Positions 1 to 6,297 of a stretch of 15,318 bases of DNA are shown in pieces. This DNA is from an uncultured Clostridia bacterium (GTDB lineage Bacteria > Bacillota > Clostridia > Oscillospirales > Acutalibacteraceae): positions 1 through 15,318 of the forward strand of contig CAMOWP010000031.1 in assembly GCA_946628455.1 (NCBI GenBank), read 5' to 3'. Below the pieces are notes generated by a model that worked only from the letters and a program-made list of their open reading frames with translations, ran no database searches and was not told the DNA's origin. The position numbers were made by a program, and so were the translations under genes. How positions within the stretch are numbered: the stretch's first letter is position 1; each line of letters starts with the position of its first letter.

Positions 1-1
1 A

Positions 2-421
2 GGAGAAGAGAGCGCAGAGGTTTATCTTCCCTCTGCCGACGGCTGGTATCTTGACGAAAAATACTATGAAGGCGGGCAGGCTGTTAACGTTGAAATCCCC
101 GTTTATTCAGCTTCAAAATATTTTGTAAGAGCGGGAAGCGTTATTCCGACGAATGAAGCCGAGTACGGCTTCAGGAGCGGCGAAGAGCTTGTTCTCACCG
201 TATATCCCCTTAAAAGCGGTAAATTCAGCACAGAGCTTTTCTTTGACGACGGGCTGACCGATGAATACAAAAGCAACAACTGCACAAGGCTGAAAATCAC
301 TGTTGAGTGCGGCGATAATGCAGTTACAGTCAGCACCGAAAACCTCGGCAACATCGATACTGCTTACGAACTCAGGCTCGTTTCCACAGACTGCAGAGAA
401 TTAATTATTAAGCAACTGTAA
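2..421 (+). CDS. C-terminal end of a probable GH31 alpha-glycosidase (partial)
   Basis: This is an open frame entering from the window's left edge, with 139 codons visible before TAA at 419-421. The residues EVYLP near the start, then WYLDEKYYEGGQ, then KYFVRAGSVIP, match the beta-sandwich that follows the catalytic barrel in glycoside hydrolase family 31 (pattern: VYLP, W-Y, G-E-x-Y-x-GG, P-x-F-V-R-x-G-S-I-I-P). The next part, LTVYPLKSG then FFDDGLTDEY, fits the distal beta-sandwich (YP ... EDDG). The catalytic residues lie upstream of the window, so alpha-glucosidase, alpha-xylosidase or another GH31 activity cannot be separated. The family usually hydrolyses alpha-linked glucosides or xylosides. 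A GPH-type sugar transporter follows 119 bp downstream on the same strand with no visible terminator between, which suggests linked uptake and hydrolysis of an oligosaccharide. The family call rests on motif recall only. Confidence 0.72.
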   Translation, partial: GEESAEVYLPSADGWYLDEKYYEGGQAVNVEIPVYSASKYFVRAGSVIPTNEAEYGFRSGEELVLTVYPLKSGKFSTELFFDDGLTDEYKSNNCTRLKITVECGDNAVTVSTENLGNIDTAYELRLVSTDCRELIIKQL

Positions 422-469
422 ATTTTATACAGATTTTTTTAAATTAATAGTGCATTTTTTAGTTATATA

Positions 470-478
470 TGCTATAAT
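470..478 (+). promoter_or_regulatory. Possible extended -10 promoter for the transporter/LRR pair
   Basis: TGC followed directly by TATAAT (473-478) is a consensus extended -10 element in the AT-rich gap after the GH31 gene. No good TTGACA lies 16-18 bp upstream, which is tolerated for extended -10 promoters. The start of transcription would be near 485, giving a leader of about 55 nt before the ATG at 541. Read-through from the GH31 gene is also possible, since no terminator hairpin is seen in 422-470. Confidence 0.45.
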
Positions 479-493
479 TAAAATGCTAAACAA

Positions 494-518
494 TAGGGAG
501 GCAGAAATGTCTCCCTAA
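494..518 (+). promoter_or_regulatory. Leader hairpin containing a three-codon upstream ORF
   Basis: AGGGAG (495-500) pairs with CTCCCT (511-516), and T494 with A517, giving a 7-bp stem with a 10-nt loop. Within it, AGGGAGG (495-501) is a strong ribosome-binding sequence 5 nt before ATG (507-509), which opens a frame reading Met-Ser-Pro-stop (507-518). The stem would hide that ribosome site. The true transporter ribosome site, GAGGAG (527-532), lies just downstream. The arrangement could be a translational control leader, or it could be chance. Confidence 0.35.
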
Positions 519-540
519 AATAATTTGAGGAGAAATAGTT

Positions 541-2337
541 ATGGCTGAAAACCAAAACAAGGTGAAGCAGCTCTTCACCGAAGTTAAGACCCACTGGTCA
601 AAGCCTGCTCCCGGGAAATATGTTCCGTATAAAGAGTACCTGAACATATTTGCGGGCGTTGGAAGTAACTACGCAGGGTCTAAAACGCTTGAGTACATAG
701 CGTTTGCGGCAAGCTGTTATCTGATGATGTATCACTATCAGCTGCCATACGTTACATACTCGGTTATCGCGCTTATAAATATGCCGCTCGGCTATGTATG
801 GACTCTCATATGGTGGTTCGTTTGCGACAACCTCGGCTTCCTCCCGAAACGAACGGAGAAAAAGCTTTACGTCGTCTACATTGCGGCAGCCGCGCTGGGT
901 CTGTTTATGATTTTCTTTAACTTTGAATCCATGCTCGACCCTTCAAACAGGATTGTTGCGCTTTTCAATTCATTTAAAGGAATATCAGCAGCCTCGGCAA
1001 TTAAAATTTTAGGCACCTTCCTTCTCAACCAGGGCTGGGTCGGCGCGAGAAACATTTTCTGGCGTAAAAAGCTTATCCCTAAATTCGGACGTTATAAGTA
1101 CAGCCTTTACTGCGACTATTTACCGAAGAACATCATGGTAATTCTTATCGGCTGGCTTCCGTTTTACACAACCATCGGCGACGACGTCAAGAGAGTTTGG
1201 GTTGCAAATCTGCTGTTTGCAATTTACAACGTATTCGGCTTTGCAAACAACCTTGAGATGTGTACGCAAAACATCTCCCCGAACACCCGCGAGAGAATTT
1301 TCGTAAGAGCATATCCTATAAAGCTCTCGCACCTTTTCTGGTCAATTATGGCGATTATTCTTCCCGCCATTATCGGCTCAACCAAGGATAAATGGGCTGA
1401 CATTGCCGTTTTCCAATGGATTATCCCCGTTACCTTCTTCATCTTCTCAACGCTGACTATTGTTTTTGCGGGCAAGATAAAGGAGAGAATCCCGCAACCG
1501 CCGCTTGAGAAAAAGGTTAACATCAAGATGTGGGACGGTATGTTCGGCGTTATGAGGAACAAGTATAAATGGACTCTGACAATAGTCGGCCTGCTTGATT
1601 CGCTCGGAAACGGTATGCTTGACTTTGCGGTTATTCTGTATCTTTACACCTTCCGACTGTCGGGCCTGTCGTACAGCCTGCTTGTTGCGCTTGTCTCCTT
1701 TGCGGGAACGCCGCCCGACCTGCTGTCGCCGTACTTTATGAAACGGTTTTCATATAAACAGCTGATGATTTTCTACCAATACTCGCGAGCGCTCGGTTAC
1801 GGAATTATAGTTTTGTGCTATGTATTCCTCGGAAATAACCTGCAGCTTTGCGGTATTATCTCAATTGTTATGCTGCTTCTGATGGAGATGTGCAAGACAG
1901 TACCCGTAACGGCGGGGCACGATATGGATATCCGTGTTTCGGACTATCAGATGTATCTGTCAGGCGAGAGGCTTGAAAGCTTTTCCGGCGTTTTCGGCTG
2001 GTTTACGGGCCCCGTTACAACCTTCATCAGCCTTATAATTCCGCTTCTGCTTCTTAAGAACGGCTTCAACTCTAACTTTGACGTTCTGTTTATTGACCAG
2101 GTTCGTGTTAAGATAATCGCTATTCCGCTTATGTTTGATATTGCAGGCTACATTCTTATGTCTATCCCCTATTTCTTCTGGGATTATGACGACGACAAAC
2201 AGAACAAGGTTATGGAGGTACTGCGAAGGCGCGAGGAGATAACCAGAAAGCAGATGGAAGCGGGAGACGAAAGCACCCCTGAGGAAAACGCCGTAGCCGC
2301 GCTTGAAGAGAAAGACAGAGCGGAGGTGACGTCATGA
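541..2337 (+). CDS. GPH/MFS-type sugar transporter
   Basis: This 598-residue polytopic membrane protein is probably a cation-coupled sugar symporter of the glycoside-pentoside-hexuronide (MelB-like) branch of the major facilitator fold. Hydrophobic segments are spread through residues about 50-545 (for example 66-95, 110-127, 198-215, 262-280, 290-312, 345-372, 416-455, 486-505, 523-546), consistent with about 12 helices. SDYQMYLSGERLESFSGVFG (467-486) resembles the GPH motif D-Y-x-x-x-x-x-G-x-R-x-E after helix 10. The N-terminal 30 residues and the C-terminal charged tail (549-598) are cytoplasmic in such a topology. The tail is longer than usual and rich in Glu/Arg. GAGGAG at 527-532 sets the ATG. 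The gene overlaps the next one by ATGA, and a GH31 enzyme lies upstream, so an oligosaccharide or glycoside substrate is likely; the actual sugar cannot be told. Confidence 0.83.
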   Translation: MAENQNKVKQLFTEVKTHWSKPAPGKYVPYKEYLNIFAGVGSNYAGSKTLEYIAFAASCYLMMYHYQLPYVTYSVIALINMPLGYVWTLIWWFVCDNLGFLPKRTEKKLYVVYIAAAALGLFMIFFNFESMLDPSNRIVALFNSFKGISAASAIKILGTFLLNQGWVGARNIFWRKKLIPKFGRYKYSLYCDYLPKNIMVILIGWLPFYTTIGDDVKRVWVANLLFAIYNVFGFANNLEMCTQNISPNTRERIFVRAYPIKLSHLFWSIMAIILPAIIGSTKDKWADIAVFQWIIPVTFFIFSTLTIVFAGKIKERIPQPPLEKKVNIKMWDGMFGVMRNKYKWTLTIVGLLDSLGNGMLDFAVILYLYTFRLSGLSYSLLVALVSFAGTPPDLLSPYFMKRFSYKQLMIFYQYSRALGYGIIVLCYVFLGNNLQLCGIISIVMLLLMEMCKTVPVTAGHDMDIRVSDYQMYLSGERLESFSGVFGWFTGPVTTFISLIIPLLLLKNGFNSNFDVLFIDQVRVKIIAIPLMFDIAGYILMSIPYFFWDYDDDKQNKVMEVLRRREEITRKQMEAGDESTPEENAVAALEEKDRAEVTS

Positions 2338-3776
2338 AATTAGGAAAGAAAAAGAATGCTCCCGAGGCTGCTGAGGAAAAGGAAGAGGATTTCCTTACTC
2401 AGGAGGCTAAGGAAATGGAGGAGCAGGCTGCCGAATATACTCTTGACATCCCCGAGGACGAAATCTGGACCTATCAGATTGAAGGCCTGCAGGCTCCGAG
2501 CGTAGGTAAAAATTACGATAACGCCAAGGGCTTGAAAGTACTCGTTATAGTTGTTATTCTCATAGCAATCAGCCTGAGTATTTTCTTCTCGGTCAACGCG
2601 CTTAAGACTGACGAATACAAATATGATGAGGTTAAAGGAGGATATGAGCTCGTTTCATATTCAAACCCCGGCTCAGTCAGAGAAGTTACAATAGACTATG
2701 TTGACGGCGACAAGTCAAAGCCTATTGTTTCGCTTCACGATTACGCGTTCAACTGCGACGGCGCTATTGAGAAGGTGCATATCGGCAAGGACGTAAAGAA
2801 GATTGACGGAACGACCTTCTATTCCTGCTGGAATATTCAGTACGTTGATATTGACGATGAAAACCCATATTTCTGCGATGTTGACGGCGTAGTTTATACA
2901 AAGGATATGACTAAAATAATTTTCTATCCTACAGACTATGACCGCACTCGCAGACTAAAAGAGGGCTACGCTCATCTGACTTTTGAATGCGAGAGCTGCG
3001 GAAGGCAGTACGATGAAAAGAAGGGCGACCCCGAGGGCGGAATCGCTGCGGGAACTAAGCCCGAGGATATTCCGAAGGATTACCAATGCCCCGGCAACAA
3101 CGGAAAGCCGTGTAATTCAAGGTGGAATGAATACTACTGGGCATACCACAGCGAGCTTGTTGACGACGACGGAAACGAGATGTGGGAGCTCTGGGGAACC
3201 ACAGAAAAGTACGACGAGGCATTCCTTAAGGAATATAACCTCAAAACGAGAACTTACGTTATCCCGTCAACCGTTACAACAATTGGTCAGCTTGCCTTTG
3301 CTTATTCAAACATAACCGACCTCTATATTCCCGAAGGCGTTAAAACGATTGAGGACCAGGCAATCTTTAAGAACGAGGTATTGCAGAATATCTATTCTTA
3401 TAAATCAGATAAGCCTGTGACGGACACGTTCTATAACGCTGTTCCGACACTCGGCACCGTTTACGATTCCCTTCCCGAGGGGCTTGAGACAATCGGCTCA
3501 GACGCGTTCTATCACCTCAGAGGGCTTGATTATATGTACATCCCCTCCTCCGTTAAAAAGATAGGACATCATCTTATGTGGGAAGCGAATTACAAGGATG
3601 ATAACACCAAGGAGCTTGTGGGAATTACAGAGGTTAACGTTGCAAAGAGCGAGGACGATTTCAAAAATTCAACAGAGTGCGGCGAAAAATGGATACCCGA
3701 ATATAACAACGGCTTATTCAGTAAAAAGGTTCCCGTAAATTACGGAGCTCAGCGCCGCGAGCACGTTGATAAATAA
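2334..3776 (+). CDS. Membrane-anchored BspA-like LRR protein with an inserted rubredoxin-like domain
   Basis: This 480-residue protein has an acidic cytoplasmic N-terminus (1-66), one transmembrane helix (about 68-88) and a large outside part. LRR_5/BspA-type repeats occupy about 112-200 (for example IEKVHIGKDVKKIDGTTFYS and VDGVVYTKDMTKIIFYP), 308-355 and 379-436 (LPEGLETIGSDAFYHL, MYIPSSVKKIG). Between the first two LRR blocks, residues 217-260 match the rubredoxin consensus, with Cys at 219, 222, 252 and 260. BspA-type repeats usually bind proteins or glycans at the cell surface. The start ATG overlaps the transporter stop (ATGA), with GGAGGTG at 2322-2328, so the two are probably translated together and may act together. 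There is no cell-wall sorting signal or C-terminal anchor. The role is unknown; substrate capture for the transporter is a guess. Confidence 0.8.
   Translation: MKLGKKKNAPEAAEEKEEDFLTQEAKEMEEQAAEYTLDIPEDEIWTYQIEGLQAPSVGKNYDNAKGLKVLVIVVILIAISLSIFFSVNALKTDEYKYDEVKGGYELVSYSNPGSVREVTIDYVDGDKSKPIVSLHDYAFNCDGAIEKVHIGKDVKKIDGTTFYSCWNIQYVDIDDENPYFCDVDGVVYTKDMTKIIFYPTDYDRTRRLKEGYAHLTFECESCGRQYDEKKGDPEGGIAAGTKPEDIPKDYQCPGNNGKPCNSRWNEYYWAYHSELVDDDGNEMWELWGTTEKYDEAFLKEYNLKTRTYVIPSTVTTIGQLAFAYSNITDLYIPEGVKTIEDQAIFKNEVLQNIYSYKSDKPVTDTFYNAVPTLGTVYDSLPEGLETIGSDAFYHLRGLDYMYIPSSVKKIGHHLMWEANYKDDNTKELVGITEVNVAKSEDDFKNSTECGEKWIPEYNNGLFSKKVPVNYGAQRREHVDK
2982..3113 (+). other. Rubredoxin-like metal-binding domain inside the LRR protein
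   Basis: This stretch encodes residues 217-260. The first knuckle is C219-E-S-C222-G. It is followed by Y226-D, G231-D-P, G236, G240-T, D245-I-P, D249-Y and C252-P. Spacing from the second to the third Cys is 30 residues, the same as C9 to C39 of clostridial rubredoxin. The fourth Cys is displaced: CPxC of rubredoxin becomes C252-P-(6)-C260, a five-residue expansion. Tyr224-equivalent is Arg and Phe30-equivalent is Pro, so the aromatic core is partly lost. The metal (iron, zinc or none) cannot be read from sequence. Confidence 0.75.
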
Positions 3777-3786
3777 TTACAAAATA

Positions 3787-3819
3787 AAAAAGGTACAGGA
3801 GAAACTCCTGTACCTTTTT
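3787..3819. terminator. Bidirectional intrinsic terminator
   Basis: AAAAAGGTACAGGAG (3787-3801) and CTCCTGTACCTTTTT (3805-3819) form a perfect 15-bp stem with a 3-nt AAA loop. The flanks are A-rich on the left and T-rich on the right (3821-3825), so it works on both strands. It ends the transporter/LRR operon on + and the SPFH/zinc-ribbon/TPM operon on -, whose stops lie 13 bp and 8 bp away. Confidence 0.92.
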
Positions 3820-3826
3820 ATTTTTA

Positions 3827-4318
3827 CTATGCCCAAGGGTCCTGTTCAGTCGGAATTCTTATATCCGAAAGATAGGTTATATCTCCCCAAAGGAACCATT
3901 CCCCTGTGCTCGGCTTTTTCCTGAGCGATACAGGGCGCGGATTATCTGCTCCGCTTGATTTGATGTAAAGCGTTGCGTAGCCCTCGTTCTGATAGGAATA
4001 AGGATTATCGCTCACCTCAACAACGTAAGGCGCGGATGCCTGATAATTGTTCTGAGGCGACGTTCCCTCAAAATATGAGCGGACAACGTACATCTTGCCT
4101 CTGAGCCTTTCACGGATAAACTGAAGCTGAAACGGCGATAAGGGTTCCGGACCCTTAAGCGCGTTCACCATTGCAACAGCGTTATCGGGGCTGCTTTCAT
4201 ATTCGGCAAGCGCAGCAATTGCATAAGCCGCCACGCAAAACGGAGACTGAAAATCAACTGCAGCCTTAAGCTCGTCTGCCGTTTTCGGTAATGAATTAAT
4301 TTCTATTTTCTCTGTCAT
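3827..4318 (-). CDS. Small conserved cytoplasmic protein, last gene of the SPFH operon
   Basis: This is a 163-residue protein with no signal peptide, membrane helix or Cys pair. The N-terminal half (10-80) is predicted mainly helical (AAYAIAALAEYE, then VAMVNALKGPEPLS). The C-terminal half contains RGKMYVVRSYFEGTSPQNNY, an AYVV/YSYQNEGYATLYIKSSGADNPRPVSLR strand-rich stretch, and a terminal QDPWA. I recall similar proteins as a domain of unknown function (possibly DUF6935) in clostridia, commonly near SPFH or TPM genes, but cannot confirm the number. AGGAGG (4325-4330) lies 6 nt before the ATG and overlaps the stop of the TPM gene, so translation is coupled. Its position as the last of four genes suggests work with the membrane complex made by the others. 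No catalytic motif is visible. Confidence 0.75.
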   Translation of the reverse strand: MTEKIEINSLPKTADELKAAVDFQSPFCVAAYAIAALAEYESSPDNAVAMVNALKGPEPLSPFQLQFIRERLRGKMYVVRSYFEGTSPQNNYQASAPYVVEVSDNPYSYQNEGYATLYIKSSGADNPRPVSLRKKPSTGEWFLWGDITYLSDIRIPTEQDPWA

Positions 4319-4329
4319 TTCATACCTCC

Positions 4330-5136
4330 TCAGAATTTTCCGCCGCCACCGCCGTGGCTTGTTCCCGAAGAGCCGCTGTGCGTTGAGCTTCCGCCGCCTG
4401 AATCATCGTTTCTCGCAGTTTTTGAAACGTTTGAATAGAGGAAGCGGTCATACATACCCGTAAGCTGCAATGAGCCGTTAACAAGGTAATCGGAAGCGTT
4501 AGCCTTGAACCTTACAGGCTTGTAGCTTTTTGCGATTGAGAAAACTATTATCGCCGCAACAACAAGACCTATAACAAGAGCAATGAGAAGCGACTTTGCG
4601 CTGAAGAATTTTTTCTTTGCCTTAGGAAGATTTCCGCTGTCATAAGGCGTTCCTGTTTTTGCCTGAGTAATAAACTTGTCAGCCTCTTCACCGAAGAGCT
4701 TGAAGCCGTCGTAATAATCCCTTGAGCTTAAATAGCTTGCAACCTCGCCGCCGATATGCTGAATACCTGCGTCAGTAAATGCAGTTATGCCGTAGCCTGT
4801 TGTTGAAATCCACCAGTCTCTGTCCTCCATACTGACAAGGAGGAGAACGCCGTCGTTGCTTTCGCCGTAGCCGTAATTATTATAATCATAAAAATCATCG
4901 GCGTATTCCATCGGGGTTTTACCCTCAAGCGAGTTAACTGTTACAACAACAACCTCAAGCTGCTGTCTTTCGCTTATTTCGTCAAGCTGAGCGGTGAGGT
5001 CAGCCTTCTCCTGCGTTGAGAGGAGCTCTGCGTTATCAACAACTCTTGCGTCGTGCACCTCAGCGGCGAAAACGGGTATAGCGTAAGCAAGAAGGAGAAG
5101 CAGCGCAAATGAAAAACTAATTATTCTTTTCTTCAT
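4330..5136 (-). CDS. TPM-domain membrane protein (YdjH-like / YgcG family)
   Basis: This protein has 268 residues from the ATG at 5136. Order: signal peptide 1-24 (MKKR, then a Leu-rich core, ending PVFA-A), an extracellular TPM domain about 30-160 (VVDNAELLS at the start, VVVVTVNSLEGKTPMEYADD, then NDGVLLLVSMEDRDWWISTTGYG), a transmembrane helix about 182-202, and a cytoplasmic tail ending in SGGGSSTHSGSSGTSHGGGGGKF-type Gly/Ser repeats. TPM domains occur in envelope-stress and photosystem-repair proteins. The resemblance to Bacillus YdjH is by architecture and operon. A GTG nine bases upstream (5145) is in frame but lies inside the AGGAGG ribosome site (5145-5150), so the ATG with 8-nt spacing is the better start. 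The preceding stop codon overlaps that ribosome site, so the gene is coupled to the zinc-ribbon gene. Confidence 0.87.
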   Translation of the reverse strand: MKKRIISFSFALLLLLAYAIPVFAAEVHDARVVDNAELLSTQEKADLTAQLDEISERQQLEVVVVTVNSLEGKTPMEYADDFYDYNNYGYGESNDGVLLLVSMEDRDWWISTTGYGITAFTDAGIQHIGGEVASYLSSRDYYDGFKLFGEEADKFITQAKTGTPYDSGNLPKAKKKFFSAKSLLIALVIGLVVAAIIVFSIAKSYKPVRFKANASDYLVNGSLQLTGMYDRFLYSNVSKTARNDDSGGGSSTHSGSSGTSHGGGGGKF

Positions 5137-5144
5137 TTTCAGCA

Positions 5145-5150
5145 CCTCCT
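5145..5150 (-). promoter_or_regulatory. Ribosome-binding site that fixes the TPM start
   Basis: AGGAGG on the minus strand ends at 5145, directly overlapping an in-frame GTG (5145-5143) that a longest-ORF caller would choose. The ATG at 5136-5134 is 8 nt downstream, the optimal spacing. The stop of the upstream gene (5152-5150) touches the site. Confidence 0.8.
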
Positions 5151-6268
5151 TAAAGCAAGCCGAGCAGCTTGCCTACAACATAGACAACTGCCGTTATACC
5201 AACTGACGCGCCTGCGAAAAGCCCTGCGAGCTTGCCCTTGTCAACGGGAACGTTTCCTACGAACTTGCCCGTCTGGCCGTTCATGGCGAAGGTATATGTT
5301 TCGTTATTGTACTTTGTATTGAGAAGCCATACGGGATAAAGCGCGTATTTGCTTCTTCCGCTCAGAACTCTTACAGAAGAATTCTGTGTGGTCAATGTTG
5401 CGTATCCCTGAGCCGTGTTCCTGAGAACATCCTCGGAGCTCTTTTTGATTCTCGCGTTAGCGCGAGGAATGCTCGCCTCCATATCAACGTCATATTTGTC
5501 AGCAAGATAGCCTGCAAAATATGCGGTCTGAAAATCAACAGCCTCATTGAAATTGAAGGGCTCGATGGACTCCATAAGGTCGTCAGGCATTTTTGTTGAG
5601 CCGTCAACGGGAACGTTGAGGAAGCTCATATTTCCTGAACGGTAAACGTCGAAATAGCTTGTTTCGGTATAATCATATTTCTTATCAGACCAGGTTCTTA
5701 CTCTTGTTCCCTGATACTGAACAGCAGCGTTTATATCCGAATCAAAAAGCCAGAACGGAACGTAAATTCCCTTGATTTCCTCAAGCTTGTTATTGCTTCT
5801 GAAGGCGTTGGGAGCGAATTTTTTTGAATTTGTATATTCCTTAAGTTTGGCCTTAGCGGCGTTTTTATCAAGCTTGAAGGGAATAATAAAATCGGGCTTT
5901 AAAACGCCTGAGAGCCTTCCGCTCATAACTACGGGGTTGCCGCAGTACGGGCAGGAGGTTGCGGCGGTGTTTTCATCGCCGACAATTTCGCCTCCGCAGG
6001 ATTTACAAACGAACACGGACATTCCGTTTTCATTTTCAGTCCATTCCTGCGAATTTGTATCCCAGCTGAATTCATCGGGAGCGGCGGCGTCCTGCGCGTT
6101 TCCCTCGGGGATATCAGCCTGCTGAGTGTCAAGCTTTGCGTCCTCAGTTGCATAATCAGAAATATTGAATACACTGTCGCAAAAAGGGCATTTCAGCTTC
6201 TGCTCTGCGGTGTTGAATTCCAGCGCACCGCCGCAGTTTTTACATTTATATTGGAATAAATCAGCCAT
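5150..6268 (-). CDS. Two-zinc-ribbon, tail-anchored membrane protein (YdjG-like)
   Basis: This is a 372-residue protein. Zinc ribbon 1 (TFIIB-like): C9, C12, C27, C30 (CKNCGG then CPFC). Zinc ribbon 2: C88, C91, C106, C109 (CKSCGG then CPYCG). An acidic, Ala-rich linker (42-83) separates them. A large beta-rich domain follows (about 120-345; FIIPFKLDKNAAKAKL, IKGIYVPFWLFDSD, TKMPDDLMESIEPF), then one C-terminal membrane helix (about 346-368). This architecture is that of Bacillus YdjG, which partners YdjH and YdjI in PspA-dependent envelope stress, as I recall it. It probably sits on the inner face with the zinc ribbons in the cytoplasm. GAGGTG (6274-6279) sets the ATG. It lies 29 bp after the SPFH gene and 13 bp before the TPM start. 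Whether it binds zinc, protein or nucleic acid is not shown. Confidence 0.85.
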   Translation of the reverse strand: MADLFQYKCKNCGGALEFNTAEQKLKCPFCDSVFNISDYATEDAKLDTQQADIPEGNAQDAAAPDEFSWDTNSQEWTENENGMSVFVCKSCGGEIVGDENTAATSCPYCGNPVVMSGRLSGVLKPDFIIPFKLDKNAAKAKLKEYTNSKKFAPNAFRSNNKLEEIKGIYVPFWLFDSDINAAVQYQGTRVRTWSDKKYDYTETSYFDVYRSGNMSFLNVPVDGSTKMPDDLMESIEPFNFNEAVDFQTAYFAGYLADKYDVDMEASIPRANARIKKSSEDVLRNTAQGYATLTTQNSSVRVLSGRSKYALYPVWLLNTKYNNETYTFAMNGQTGKFVGNVPVDKGKLAGLFAGASVGITAVVYVVGKLLGLL

Positions 6269-6297
6269 ATTATCACCTCGTAAGAAAGGTCAATTAT

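Noticed and set aside
103..354. Minus-strand ORF of 83 codons opposite the GH31 fragment
   Set aside because: It is antisense to a coding frame with clear family sequence, has low-complexity Ser/Leu composition, and no ribosome site or homology was recognised.
422..470. Terminator after the GH31 gene, suggested by the T-run at 434-440
   Set aside because: No stable GC-containing stem precedes the T-run.
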